Below are positions 22,664 through 30,545 of a stretch of DNA of 36,487 nucleotides, one piece after another. The position numbers and the translations under genes were made by a program. Each line of letters starts with the position of its first letter. The first letter of the stretch is position 1. The stretch spans positions 1 to 36,487 of the forward strand of contig JAEZHK010000076.1 of the NCBI GenBank assembly GCA_023416655.1, given 5' to 3'. The notes beneath the pieces were generated by a model. The model did no database searches. It was not told the origin of the DNA and saw only the letters and a list, made by a program, of their open reading frames with translations. This DNA comes from Bacillota bacterium (GTDB taxonomy: Bacteria > Bacillota > Clostridia > Christensenellales > Aristaeellaceae).

Positions 22664-23371
22664 CTAGATCGCAAAGGTCATGCCGGGCTGCGCGAGCACC
22701 GCGCCCGGGTAGACCGCCTGCGCTTCCCGGAGCACATCATTCGGCTCGTAGCGGGGCGACAGGTGGGTGATCACCAGCGCCTTCGCCCGCGCCTCCAGCG
22801 CCGCTTCCGCGCACTTCCGGGCGGAAAGGTGGGGCGAGCGCTCGCTCCAGTCGGATTCGAGTAGCCCCGCGTCGGCCAGCATCAGGTCCGCGCCGTCGGC
22901 AAAGAGCGAAAGCGGCGGGTTCAGGTTGGTATCACCGGTGTAGACGAACTTCTTCGCGCCCTCGAGGATGCGGATGGAATAGGCCTCCACCGGATGTTTT
23001 GCGGGCAGGAACTGCACCTGAAACGGCCCGATGGCCGTATCTTCGATCGGGAACAGGTCGAACCTGCCGCCTGCGAGCAGCGCCGCCTGCGGCGCGGGGG
23101 TCTTGGGCGCGTAGACCGGCAGATTCACGCCCGCAAATTCCAGCGCATAGCGCATGGGCAGCATGTCCGACATGTGGTCAAAGTGCAGGTGGCTCAGGAT
23201 CACGGCTGTCAACTTCGGAAGCGTCGGCCATTCCGCGAGCCTCGCCAGCACGCCGCTCCCGCAGTCGAGGAGCAGGTGCACTTTGAGGTCGTCCGACGAG
23301 ATCATGTACCCCGAACAGGCACCACCCGGCGCCGGATACGGCCCGTTGACGCCAAAAACCGTCAATCGCAC
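22664..23371 (-). CDS. MBL-fold metallo-hydrolase (RNase Z-like)
   Basis: A 235-residue metallo-beta-lactamase-fold protein. It begins RLTVFGVNGPYPAPGGACSG, close to the RNase Z/arylsulfatase-like group. The metal motif HLHFDHMSD follows, then AKHPVEAYSIRI, YTGDTN, ADLMLADAGL and ITHLSPRY as the later ligands. RNase Z has an extra exosite arm that is not evident here, so this is more likely one of the general cytoplasmic MBL hydrolases than the tRNA-processing enzyme. GTG 23371 is chosen because GAAGGGGTG precedes it and the product starts at the conserved strand; the open frame upstream runs into repeat copy C. It is the first gene of the comEC-holA-AEC run. Confidence 0.88.
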   Translation of the reverse strand: MRLTVFGVNGPYPAPGGACSGYMISSDDLKVHLLLDCGSGVLARLAEWPTLPKLTAVILSHLHFDHMSDMLPMRYALEFAGVNLPVYAPKTPAPQAALLAGGRFDLFPIEDTAIGPFQVQFLPAKHPVEAYSIRILEGAKKFVYTGDTNLNPPLSLFADGADLMLADAGLLESDWSERSPHLSARKCAEAALEARAKALVITHLSPRYEPNDVLREAQAVYPGAVLAQPGMTFAI

Positions 23372-23412
23372 CCCGAACACCCCTTCACACCCTGTATTAC
23401 CCGCCGACAACC

Positions 23413-23590
23413 CCCGCCGTACCTTGCAATCGTTCCCGGGCTCCAACGCGCCGGGAATCGGTTTTCCGTAAATCAGTGTGAGCACTGGAAGCAATTCCAC
23501 AAATCAGTGAGCCGCCCGGAAATACCGCAGGTGTTTGGATCACGCAGTTCTTCCTCTTTCGCGTAGAAATCCCTCGGGGGATTTTTACGC
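23413..23590 (-). repeat. Structured intergenic repeat, copy C
   Basis: A divergent copy on the minus strand. Hairpin 1 (23590-23561) has arms GCGTAAAAATCCC and GGGATTTCTACGC, quite unlike A and B in sequence but still able to pair. Conserved spacer pieces are CTGCGTG, TATTTCCGGGCGGC and CACTGATT. Hairpin 2 is degraded to CAGTG/CACTG with weak flanks. Hairpin 3 keeps TTCCCGG/CCGGGAA. It lies between the divergent MBL and asparagine-synthetase-like genes. This 308-base intergenic region holds nothing else beyond an AT-rich stretch near 23592-23612. Confidence 0.8.
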
Positions 23591-23679
23591 TTTGAATAAG
23601 TATATCATCATTTCCAGTTCGGTGGCAAGCACCTTGGGCGCGGCTTACGCATAGGATATAAGCGTTGGGAGATGATGCT

Positions 23680-25410
23680 ATGCAATACATGGGCTTATTC
23701 TACGCACGCGACCCGCGAGCCATGCTGGCAAACCGCGAAGCGCCCTATTACATCATCGGCCGCCACGCGCTGTCGGCGTCGGATTGCGCCTCGGACGGCG
23801 GGGCGGTCGCCTCGGCGCAGGGGCGGCTTCGCAATGGCGCCGCGCTCCGCGCGGCGCTGTCCTCGAGCGGCGTCCGGCCCGTGGACGGCAGCCTCTCCGC
23901 GCTGGCACTGGCGGCCTACCGTCTGTGGGGCGAGGACTACCCGGCAAGGCTCGGCGGGCCGGTGAGCACGGTGGTGATCGACCAGGACGCGGGGCGGCTG
24001 GTGCTTTCCCGGGACCGGATGGGCGAGCTGCCGGTCTTCTACGCATACCGCGGCGGGTCGATGGCCTTCGCCGATCACCCGGCGAAGCTGTTGGATGCGC
24101 CGCAGGCCAGCCGGACCGTCGGAAGGGAGGGCCTTTGCGAGCTTTTTGGCATCGGGCCCGCGCGCACGCCGGGGCGCACGCCCTGGAAGGACATCCTCTC
24201 CCTGCCGCCGGGCCACACGCTGATCGCGGGCGGCCACGGCCATAAAGTGAAGCGATACTTCGCGCTGGAGCCGCTGCCCCACGAGGACGATTTGAAGCAC
24301 ACCATCGAGGCCGTACGCTTTCTGTGCGAGCAGGCGGTGGCGGACGCGCAGCCGTTTTGCCCGGCGGTCATGCTGTCCGGCGGGCTGGATTCGTCCGTCC
24401 TGACCGCGCTGCTGGCCCGCCGTATGGACCACCCGGTGGACAGCTACTCGGTGGACTACGAGGACAACGCGCTCTATGAAGCGCCCACCGCGTTCCAGCC
24501 GGAACGGGACGCGCCCTACGCGCTGCTCGCGTCGGAGCACCTGAAAACCCGGCATTCCGTGGTCACGCTGCCCATCCGGGACCTCATGGCCTCGCTGGAC
24601 GAGGCGATGGCGCTCCGGGGCATCCCCGGCATGGCCGACATCGACGCGGCGCTGATGCTGCTGACCCGCAAAATCTCGCAGGCGCACCCGACGGTGGTGT
24701 CCGGCGAGTGCGGCGACGAAGTGTTCGGCGGCTATCCGTGGTTCCACCGGAGCTACCTCATCGAGGCGGACGGCTTCCCATGGTCAGGTTCCCTGCAGCT
24801 TCGCGAGCAGATCTTAAAGCCCAAGGTGCGCGATTTACTGCGGCTTTCGGATTACGCCTCGGCCCGCTACCACGAGGCGGTGGCCGCGCTGCCCAGGCTG
24901 GCAACGGATACGCCGGAGGAGGCGAAGCTTCGGCGGCTGCACGGCCTGTGCTTTCAATGGTTCATGCCCAACCTCCAGGAGCGCGCGCTGCGCATGAGCC
25001 CGGTGCCAGTGCTGACGCCCTTCTGCGACGACCGGCTGGTACAGTATGTGTACAACGTGCCGTGGTCTATGAAGAATACGGGCGGCATCGAAAAGGGGCT
25101 GCTCCGGGAGGCGACGCGGGACCTGCTGCCCGAGGCCATCCTGATGCGCCGCAAGAGCCCCTTCCCCAAGACCTGCAACCCGCTCTACACGGAACTTGTC
25201 CGGGAGGCCGCACTGAAGATGGTGGACGACGCCTCTTCGCCCATCCTCGAGGTGGTCAGCGCCGAAGCCGTCCGGGCGCTGGCCGCGGGGCCGCTGTCGC
25301 CCGCCGATACCCCATGGTTCGGCCAGCTGATGGCCGGCCCGCAGATGCTGGCGTACCTGATCACGGTCAACCGCTGGATGGCGTGCTACCAGGTCGAACT
25401 GGATCTGTAA
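23680..25410 (+). CDS. Asparagine synthetase B-like protein lacking the glutaminase cysteine
   Basis: A 576-residue protein with the two-domain plan of AsnB. The C-terminal half is a good synthetase: PP-loop SGGLDSS at 233-239, SYSVDYEDN, SGECGDEVFGGYPWF and RKSPFPKTCNPLY. The N-terminal Ntn-type domain is recognisable by LSRDRMGELPVFYAYRGG but begins MQYMGLFYARD instead of MCGI, so the Cys2 nucleophile that frees ammonia from glutamine is missing. ATG 23680 is well supported by GGAGA 7 bases upstream; an in-frame TTG at 23665 would not supply the cysteine either. The protein may use free ammonia, or may have another amide- or peptide-forming role like lasso-peptide cyclases, which share this fold and this loss. 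TTGGGC/TATAAG at 23634-23662 is a weak promoter candidate. A bidirectional hairpin follows. Confidence 0.85.
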   Translation: MQYMGLFYARDPRAMLANREAPYYIIGRHALSASDCASDGGAVASAQGRLRNGAALRAALSSSGVRPVDGSLSALALAAYRLWGEDYPARLGGPVSTVVIDQDAGRLVLSRDRMGELPVFYAYRGGSMAFADHPAKLLDAPQASRTVGREGLCELFGIGPARTPGRTPWKDILSLPPGHTLIAGGHGHKVKRYFALEPLPHEDDLKHTIEAVRFLCEQAVADAQPFCPAVMLSGGLDSSVLTALLARRMDHPVDSYSVDYEDNALYEAPTAFQPERDAPYALLASEHLKTRHSVVTLPIRDLMASLDEAMALRGIPGMADIDAALMLLTRKISQAHPTVVSGECGDEVFGGYPWFHRSYLIEADGFPWSGSLQLREQILKPKVRDLLRLSDYASARYHEAVAALPRLATDTPEEAKLRRLHGLCFQWFMPNLQERALRMSPVPVLTPFCDDRLVQYVYNVPWSMKNTGGIEKGLLREATRDLLPEAILMRRKSPFPKTCNPLYTELVREAALKMVDDASSPILEVVSAEAVRALAAGPLSPADTPWFGQLMAGPQMLAYLITVNRWMACYQVELDL

Positions 25411-25435
25411 CCGGACGATATGTCCAAAAGCCGAA

Positions 25436-25470
25436 GGCTGCCCCGGGCGAACCACTCGCCCGGGGCAGCC
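25436..25470. terminator. Long hairpin between convergent genes
   Basis: GGCTGCCCCGGGCGA (25436-25450), loop ACCAC, TCGCCCGGGGCAGCC (25456-25470): a perfect 15-bp stem between the convergent asnB-like and isochorismatase genes. There is no long T run on the plus strand; on the minus strand TTCGGCTTTTGG follows. It is probably a shared terminator. Confidence 0.8.
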
Positions 25471-25496
25471 CATCTATTCAAGAAATCTTATGCAGA

Positions 25497-26042
25497 CTAC
25501 GGGGCCAGGAAATCGTCCGTGCGAACCACTCGCGCAAAACTCCCGTCGAGGGCTGCCATGAAGGCCCGGTGCACGGTCCCGGCGGGAATCCGCTCCCCGT
25601 CCCGTTCCAGGTCCCTGGTCGTGCAGGCATCTTCCAAAAGCGTGACGGAGTAGCCCAGATCCTTCGCCGCTCGCACCGAGGTATCGATGCACATATGGCT
25701 CATCATGCCGCAGACGACCAATTGGTCTACCCCTGCCCGGCGCAGCGCTTCGTTCAGCCCGGTGTTCAAAAAGGCGTTTGGGGCGTGCTTGACAAGCACG
25801 GCCTCCCCCTCCGCCGGAGCGACCAGCGGGTGGATCTCCGCCCCGGCTGTCTCCGGCAGGAAGAATTTCGCCTTCTCCCTCGTCGATATGTGCTGAATAT
25901 GGAAGACGGGCAGTTTTTCGGCCCGGAAGAATTCCAGCGCCCGCTTCGCCTGCCGGGCCGCCCGCTCCGGCTGGTCCAGTTCCCACTTTCCGCCCGGAAA
26001 ATAATCGTTCTGGATGTCGATCAAAACCAGCGCGCTTTTCAT
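25497..26042 (-). CDS. Isochorismatase-family cysteine hydrolase
   Basis: A 181-residue alpha/beta hydrolase of the isochorismatase/nicotinamidase superfamily. The expected triad is visible: Asp9 (LIDIQND), Lys85 (VLVKHAPNAF) and Cys118 (SHMCID), with the cis-peptide segment VVCGMMSHMC. The family splits C-N bonds or isochorismate. Zinc ligands of nicotinamidase (D-x-H-x-x-H) are not obvious, so a general amidohydrolase is more likely. ATG 26042 follows GGGGGAG at proper spacing; a longer upstream frame has no support. It lies 73 bases downstream of an HxlR-type regulator on the same strand, with its own promoter in between. HxlR proteins often control oxidoreductases or hydrolases next to them, so this may be its target. 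Confidence 0.9.
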   Translation of the reverse strand: MKSALVLIDIQNDYFPGGKWELDQPERAARQAKRALEFFRAEKLPVFHIQHISTREKAKFFLPETAGAEIHPLVAPAEGEAVLVKHAPNAFLNTGLNEALRRAGVDQLVVCGMMSHMCIDTSVRAAKDLGYSVTLLEDACTTRDLERDGERIPAGTVHRAFMAALDGSFARVVRTDDFLAP

Positions 26043-26065
26043 ATGCGTTCTCCCCCTTTGCCATG

Positions 26066-26094
26066 AGCATACCACAAGCCCGGCGTGGCGTAAA
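26066..26094 (-). promoter_or_regulatory. Promoter of the isochorismatase-family gene
   Basis: On the minus strand TTTACG (26094-26089), 17 bases, TATGCT (26071-26066) preceded by TGG, an extended -10. Just upstream, CCCAC-T6-GTGGG (26098-26113) forms a small inverted repeat directly after the HxlR stop that could be a weak terminator or a regulator site. Confidence 0.5.
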
Positions 26095-26115
26095 TTACCC
26101 ACTTTTTTGTGGGCA

Positions 26116-26493
26116 TCAGAGCCGCCTGTTCCGGTAATCGATGCCCTTCTGATCGAGCACGTCCGTCATGCCATGCTCCGCCATATAGACGACGCCGATG
26201 TCCTGCATGATCAGCACGGCCTCCAGCATCTTCCGGCCCATCGGCTCGGTGAGGAAGTATTCCACGTGCAGCGGATAACCGCCAGAAGAATTCTTGCCGA
26301 CAAAGCCGAAGGCCGCGAGCTCCCCGAGCTGCTCCAGCAGCATCTTCTGGCTGATGCCGCTGATCCCGCGCTCAAGGTCCGCGAGCGAGACGCCGCCGTT
26401 TCTGAGTTTAAAGAGGATGATGGTCTTCCACTTGCCGCGGATGAAGTCGTGGACGACCTCCAGAGGGCAGGTATAGTCCGAACGGATTTTCAT
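26116..26493 (-). CDS. HxlR family winged-helix transcriptional regulator
   Basis: A 125-residue regulator of the HxlR group within the MarR-like winged-helix proteins. The N-terminal YTCPLEVVHDFIRGKWKTIILFKL is the family hallmark. Its Cys9 corresponds to the cysteine that senses electrophiles or oxidation in HypR/YodB-type members. The wing and recognition helix follow: DLERGISGISQKMLLEQLGEL. The C-terminus is slightly long (VVYMAEHGMTDVLDQKGIDY). The ATG lies 6 bases after the stop of the GerMN lipoprotein gene, with GTGGAG upstream, so it may be transcribed from the kinase operon. The downstream hydrolase gene is the likely target; a DNA site has not been identified. Confidence 0.92.
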   Translation of the reverse strand: MKIRSDYTCPLEVVHDFIRGKWKTIILFKLRNGGVSLADLERGISGISQKMLLEQLGELAAFGFVGKNSSGGYPLHVEYFLTEPMGRKMLEAVLIMQDIGVVYMAEHGMTDVLDQKGIDYRNRRL

Positions 26494-26499
26494 GCCGAC

Positions 26500-27999
26500 T
26501 CACTCCACCACGATCCCCGGGTTGGGCATGAGCGCGCCGCGCAGGCTCATGGTGGTCACCAGCGCGTCCACGGTCTGGCCGTCGATGAAGAAGCGCACCC
26601 GCTTTACCGGGTTGAGCCCAGAGAGCGTGTTGACCAGCGCGTAGACCAGGTTGCGCTCCGCTTCTGCGCCCATCTGCTGGCAGCTTCGATAGAAATTCCC
26701 GGAGAGGTTGACCAGCGCGACGCCTTCCTCGATGCGAACGCCTTCGATATCGGCCTTGCCGATGCCCGTCGGCGCGACGGCCACGATGCCCGACTCGTGG
26801 GGCATCGGCCCCGCGAGCACCTGCTCCACCAGCACCCTCGGCGACAGCGCGGCGCCGCGCTCCATCGCCCGGCTGACGGCTCGGAGCCTGCCGGTCGCCT
26901 GGTCGGTCAGGAAAACCTGCGCGACGCGGCCGATGAGGCTGTCGAAATCGTCCGGGGCGATCACGCCGTCCACGGGCGTCAGAACGCGGTCGCCGAGCAG
27001 CACCTGGCCCAGCGGCTCGCCGCCCACGGTGACCTGGAGCGCGTCGATCTCCGGCACGAACCGGCACAGCGTCAGCGCCAGCGCGCCGTAGGCGAGGCCC
27101 GGCTGCACGTTGATCCCGGCAAGCGCCTGCTCAAACCCGGCCGCGAGCTTCAGCGAGATCACGCGGCGGCCGTCCTCCAGCGTCTCGATGGAGGGGGCGT
27201 GGGCGAGGATGTCGCCCCCGGGCAGCACGCGCCGGTACGCGCCGTCCACCGCCAGCTGCCGGATCAGTTCCAGCGCGTAGTCGGCGCTGGTGAAGCGCAC
27301 CGCGCGCACCTCCGGCAAGAGGTATCCCCCGTCCGCGGACGGGAAGTACAGCGTGGCGTCACGGTCCAGCCGACCGCCCTGCTGCGAAAAGCGCTCCTGG
27401 TCGGCCGCCTGCTGCGCCCAGAGCGCGGTCAGGTTGCCATCGTTTCTGGACAGGGAGCCCGTGGGCAGCGAAAGCGCGCTCTGCTCCTTGCCGCCGATCA
27501 ATACATTCACGTACAGGATGCCGTCGGTACCCGCCAGCGTATTGGCGATGGCGGCGCGCATCCAGGTCAGCTCCTGCTCGGTCAGGGACAGCGCGTCCTC
27601 CGAGAGGTTGACCGTGACCACGCCCTCCGACTGCTCCACCCAGAGAAGCTTCGTTCCGACCGGCGCGATGGGCAGCACACCCGGCAGCGTGTCCGGCGGA
27701 TCCAATAGCCGCTCCATGACCTTTTCGGCCATCAGGTCCTCGCCGGTCAGGCGCATCGTGCGGCTGACGGCCACCAGCGCCTGCTGGTCGGAGGCGATGT
27801 AGTTGAGCGTGAAGCGTCCCGTGTACTCCGCGGCGCTGTCGCCCACCGGCGCGGTCAGGCCGTCGTCCTGCGCGGGCGGCAGCGTACGGCTCTCGTTGGC
27901 GCGCTCCGGCACGAACGACAGCGACGCGCAGCCCGAAAGCAGGGCCGTCAGAAGGACCATGGCCAAGAGCCTTGCGAGCCTCGATGGTTTCACACTCAT
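26500..27999 (-). CDS. GerMN-domain lipoprotein (LpqB-like position)
   Basis: A 499-residue exported lipoprotein. The signal peptide ends at the lipobox LLSGC with the lipidated Cys24. Two GerMN-type domains are visible: one at about residues 95-190 (VGTKLLWVEQSEGVVTVNLSEDAL; MRAAIANTLAGTDGILYVNVLIGG) and one at about 385-485 (GIGKADIEGVRIEEGVALVNLS; LVYALVNTLSGLNPVKRVRFFIDG). The region between is beta-rich and unassigned. GerMN domains occur in spore germination protein GerM and in actinobacterial LpqB. The ATG overlaps the kinase stop as ATGA. Order and coupling match mtrA-mtrB-lpqB, where the lipoprotein modulates the kinase, so the same job is inferred here. Confidence 0.88.
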   Translation of the reverse strand: MSVKPSRLARLLAMVLLTALLSGCASLSFVPERANESRTLPPAQDDGLTAPVGDSAAEYTGRFTLNYIASDQQALVAVSRTMRLTGEDLMAEKVMERLLDPPDTLPGVLPIAPVGTKLLWVEQSEGVVTVNLSEDALSLTEQELTWMRAAIANTLAGTDGILYVNVLIGGKEQSALSLPTGSLSRNDGNLTALWAQQAADQERFSQQGGRLDRDATLYFPSADGGYLLPEVRAVRFTSADYALELIRQLAVDGAYRRVLPGGDILAHAPSIETLEDGRRVISLKLAAGFEQALAGINVQPGLAYGALALTLCRFVPEIDALQVTVGGEPLGQVLLGDRVLTPVDGVIAPDDFDSLIGRVAQVFLTDQATGRLRAVSRAMERGAALSPRVLVEQVLAGPMPHESGIVAVAPTGIGKADIEGVRIEEGVALVNLSGNFYRSCQQMGAEAERNLVYALVNTLSGLNPVKRVRFFIDGQTVDALVTTMSLRGALMPNPGIVVE

Positions 28000-29423
28000 C
28001 CTCCGATATATTGAAGGTTGATGATCGGCAGCTCCACCGTGAAGGTCGAGCCCTTCTCCTCCTCGCTGGTCACCGTGATGCTGCCCTCGTGGAGCAGCAC
28101 GATCTGCTTGACGATCGCAAGGCCCAGGCCCGTGCCGCCGGTATCCCGCGAGCGCGCCTTGTCCACTCGGTAGAAGCGGTCGAAAACGTGCAGCTGGTCG
28201 GCCTTGGGGATGCCGATGCCGTTGTCGATCACCTTGACCACCGCCTTCTTGCCGACGCGGGCCACCTCGACGCGGACCTTGCCGCCCTGCGGCGTGTACT
28301 TGATGGCGTTGTCGATGAGGTTGTAGAACACCTGCTCCAGCTTCATCGGGTCACCCATGGTCTCGATCTGATCGCGGATCGCGATGTCCAGCGGGATTTC
28401 CCGGCTTTCCGCCAGCGGGCGGAGCCTCCGGGCGGCGTCCTGCACGAGCCTGTCCAGCGAGACGAGCGTCGGCTGCAGCTTTGTCACGCCACGGTCGTCC
28501 AGGTGCACCAGCGTCAGAAGGTCGTTGATGATGGAACTGAGCCGGTCGATCTCCTTGTTGATGTCGGACAGGAATTCCTTCTGCATGTCGAGATCGCACT
28601 GCTCCTGGTAGAGCAGCGTCTCGCTTAAAATCTTCATGGTGGAGAGCGGGGTCTTGAGTTCATGGGAGGCGTTGGACACGAACTGATTACGGGTCTGGTC
28701 CAGCCGCTCTAGCCGCTCGCACATGGAGTTGAACGCTTCGGCCAGCTGGGAGAACTCGTTGCGGCCGCGCACGGAGACACGGCTCGACAGGTCGCCCTGG
28801 GTCATGCGGGAGATGCCCTGGCTGAGCTCCTCAATGGGTCGGGTAAAGATTCGGGAGACCATGAGGCTCAATAGCAGCACCGAGAGCGCCACAAGGAGCA
28901 GCCAGATGGCCATCTGCCGCTGCATCTGGGTCAGGCTCTGGTACACGTCCTGCGCCATCGACGAGTAGACCACCGCGCCGATGGGCACGTTCGCCGACAG
29001 GATCGGCGCTGTGTACACGCCCACCATCTGCCGCACGGAACCCGCCGCGCGGCCCAGCCAGCCCGCGCCCTTCTCGTCAGCCCTGTAATAACCGTAGGCG
29101 GCGCCCTGGCCGGAAAGGGTGGCGGCCACCTCGCCCAGTTCCAGCCTCCGCCCGTTGTATTCAGAATAGCCGTCCGCCTGCACCACGCCCAGGAGGTCCA
29201 CCACCATCACCCGGGTCACGTCCTGCGAGGCGGCCGCGACAGCACGGTACAGACCCAGTGCGTCGTCCTCCGCCAGGAAGCCGGAGAGCTGCAGGGCAAG
29301 GTTGTCGGTGACGCGCTGCTCCTCCCGCACTTTCTGGGAAAACAGATATTCGCCCACCAGGCGGATCAGGCTGGCCGCGACCACGAGGAACGCGACGCAG
29401 ATGATCAGCAGGTAGGCGAGCAC
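27996..29423 (-). CDS. Sensor histidine kinase (WalK/MtrB-like)
   Basis: Membrane histidine kinase with a TM helix at the N-terminus, an extracytoplasmic sensor of about 140 residues, a second TM (about 172-190), HAMP (about 195-245), H-box NASHELKTPLS with His254, N-box YNLIDNAIKYTP, G1 VIDNGIGIP, F-box FDRFYRVD and G2 GGTGLGLAIV. No cytoplasmic PAS domain is seen, unlike classical WalK. The first normal start is GTG 29423, but this has no ribosome site and cuts the first helix short. The in-frame sequence just upstream reads TFLYSIRWRI, a typical kinase N-terminus, and GGGGAG lies at 29489-29484. Initiation at ATC 29474 or ATA 29471 is therefore possible. The partner regulator lies upstream and the GerMN lipoprotein downstream. 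Confidence 0.93.
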   Translation of the reverse strand: MLAYLLIICVAFLVVAASLIRLVGEYLFSQKVREEQRVTDNLALQLSGFLAEDDALGLYRAVAAASQDVTRVMVVDLLGVVQADGYSEYNGRRLELGEVAATLSGQGAAYGYYRADEKGAGWLGRAAGSVRQMVGVYTAPILSANVPIGAVVYSSMAQDVYQSLTQMQRQMAIWLLLVALSVLLLSLMVSRIFTRPIEELSQGISRMTQGDLSSRVSVRGRNEFSQLAEAFNSMCERLERLDQTRNQFVSNASHELKTPLSTMKILSETLLYQEQCDLDMQKEFLSDINKEIDRLSSIINDLLTLVHLDDRGVTKLQPTLVSLDRLVQDAARRLRPLAESREIPLDIAIRDQIETMGDPMKLEQVFYNLIDNAIKYTPQGGKVRVEVARVGKKAVVKVIDNGIGIPKADQLHVFDRFYRVDKARSRDTGGTGLGLAIVKQIVLLHEGSITVTSEEEKGSTFTVELPIINLQYIGG

Positions 29424-29596
29424 GATTCTCCACCGGATCGAGTATAGGAAGGTTCTGGTCCTGGTCGATATGATGGCGGCCCACTCCCCGCTCCATGAAG
29501 ATGGTCCCCGGTCGGGCGGGAGGGCCGGTCAGGCGTTATTCGCGCGAGCACCCGGCGCGCGAAAGGTCATTCCGGCCGCACCCACGGGGTGCAGTT

Positions 29597-30289
29597 TCAG
29601 TCCTTGTCGGTAAAGTAGTAGCCCACGCCCCACTTGGTGAAGATGAATTCCGGCTGGGCGGGGTTCTTCTCGATTTTTTCGCGCAGGCGGCGGATGTGCA
29701 CGTCCACCGTGCGCAGGTCGCCCAGGTAGTCATACTTCCAGATGGTCTCAAGCAGCGCTTCGCGGCTGAACACCTTGCCCCGGTTGGTGGCGAAGAGCTG
29801 CAGAAGGTCAAATTCCTTGGCGGTCAGGTTCACGTCCCGCCCCGCGACCGAAACCGAGCGGTTATTGAGGTTGATCACCATGTCGCGCACGGAGATGGTG
29901 CGCGCGTCGGCCGCGCGGTTCATCTGCCCCGTGCGGCGCAGGATGGTCTTGATGCGGGCCTTGACCTCCAAGATGTTGAAGGGCTTGGTCATGTAGTCGT
30001 CCGCGCCGTACTCAAGGCCGAGGATCTTGTCCATGTCCTCGCCCTTGGCCGTCAGCATGATGATGGGCACGTTGCTCTTTTCGCGGATGCGCTGACAGAC
30101 CTCGATGCCGCTGAATTTGGGCAGCATGACATCAAGGAGCACGAGGTCAAAACTTCCGGAGAAGAACGCCTGAACGGCCTCCTCGCCGTCCGCGGCGGAA
30201 GCCGTTTCGTACCCGTCCTGCTCGAGGCTGTATTTCAAACCTTTGACGATGAGCGGCTCATCGTCAACAATCAATATTTTCTTGCCCAT
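29597..30289 (-). CDS. OmpR-family response regulator (WalR/MtrA-like)
   Basis: A 230-residue two-component regulator. The receiver domain carries Asp10-Glu11, the phospho-acceptor Asp53 (LLDVMLP), Thr80 and Lys102 (MTKPF). The C-terminal winged-helix has NLTAKEFDLLQLFATNRGKVFSRE and the recognition segment LGDLRTVDVHIRRLREKIE, followed by TKWGVGYYF. These features place it near WalR (YycF), PhoP and MtrA. ATG 30289 is preceded by GAGAGGGTG. A promoter lies at 30392-30420. The kinase gene follows after a gap of about 125-175 bases, depending on its true start. WalR usually controls autolysins; the divergent D,D-carboxypeptidase gene is a reasonable target, though no binding box is identified. 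Confidence 0.94.
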   Translation of the reverse strand: MGKKILIVDDEPLIVKGLKYSLEQDGYETASAADGEEAVQAFFSGSFDLVLLDVMLPKFSGIEVCQRIREKSNVPIIMLTAKGEDMDKILGLEYGADDYMTKPFNILEVKARIKTILRRTGQMNRAADARTISVRDMVINLNNRSVSVAGRDVNLTAKEFDLLQLFATNRGKVFSREALLETIWKYDYLGDLRTVDVHIRRLREKIEKNPAQPEFIFTKWGVGYYFTDKD

Positions 30290-30391
30290 CCGGCCGACAC
30301 CCTCTCACCGGGATGCGCCCAGAGCCTTCGCGCCGACAAAAGCCGCGCCCGCAAGTAAAACTCCGGGTTGCATACCTTTTACATCAATTCA

Positions 30392-30420
30392 ATTATACCC
30401 AGCTTTGCGAAAAAAAACAA
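30392..30420 (-). promoter_or_regulatory. Promoter of the two-component operon
   Basis: On the minus strand TTGTTT (30420-30415), 17 bases, TATAAT (30397-30392, perfect). A run of A (T on the minus strand) lies between them. The predicted start is near 30385, about 95 bases before ATG 30289. Confidence 0.65.
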
Positions 30421-30482
30421 GCCCGCTCCGGGAGTAGTTAGGATTTTACACACAACTATATCTATGCAAAAAACGTCATAAG

Positions 30483-30491
30483 TGATATACT
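30483..30491 (+). promoter_or_regulatory. Extended -10 promoter of the D,D-carboxypeptidase gene
   Basis: TGA then TATACT (30483-30491), an extended -10 with 5 of 6 consensus bases. No clear -35. The predicted start is near 30498, about 48 bases before the TTG start. It lies back to back with the promoter of the two-component operon, so both could share a regulator site in 30420-30480. Confidence 0.55.
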
Positions 30492-30545
30492 TGAATGTGT
30501 GCGCCCATGCCTATGCCGGGGCGCATCCGGAAAGGAGTTCTCGCA

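Noticed and set aside
22664..23371. Calling the MBL protein RNase Z (rnz)
   Set aside because: The metal motif fits the superfamily, but the tRNA-binding exosite arm is not recognisable, so only the general family is given.
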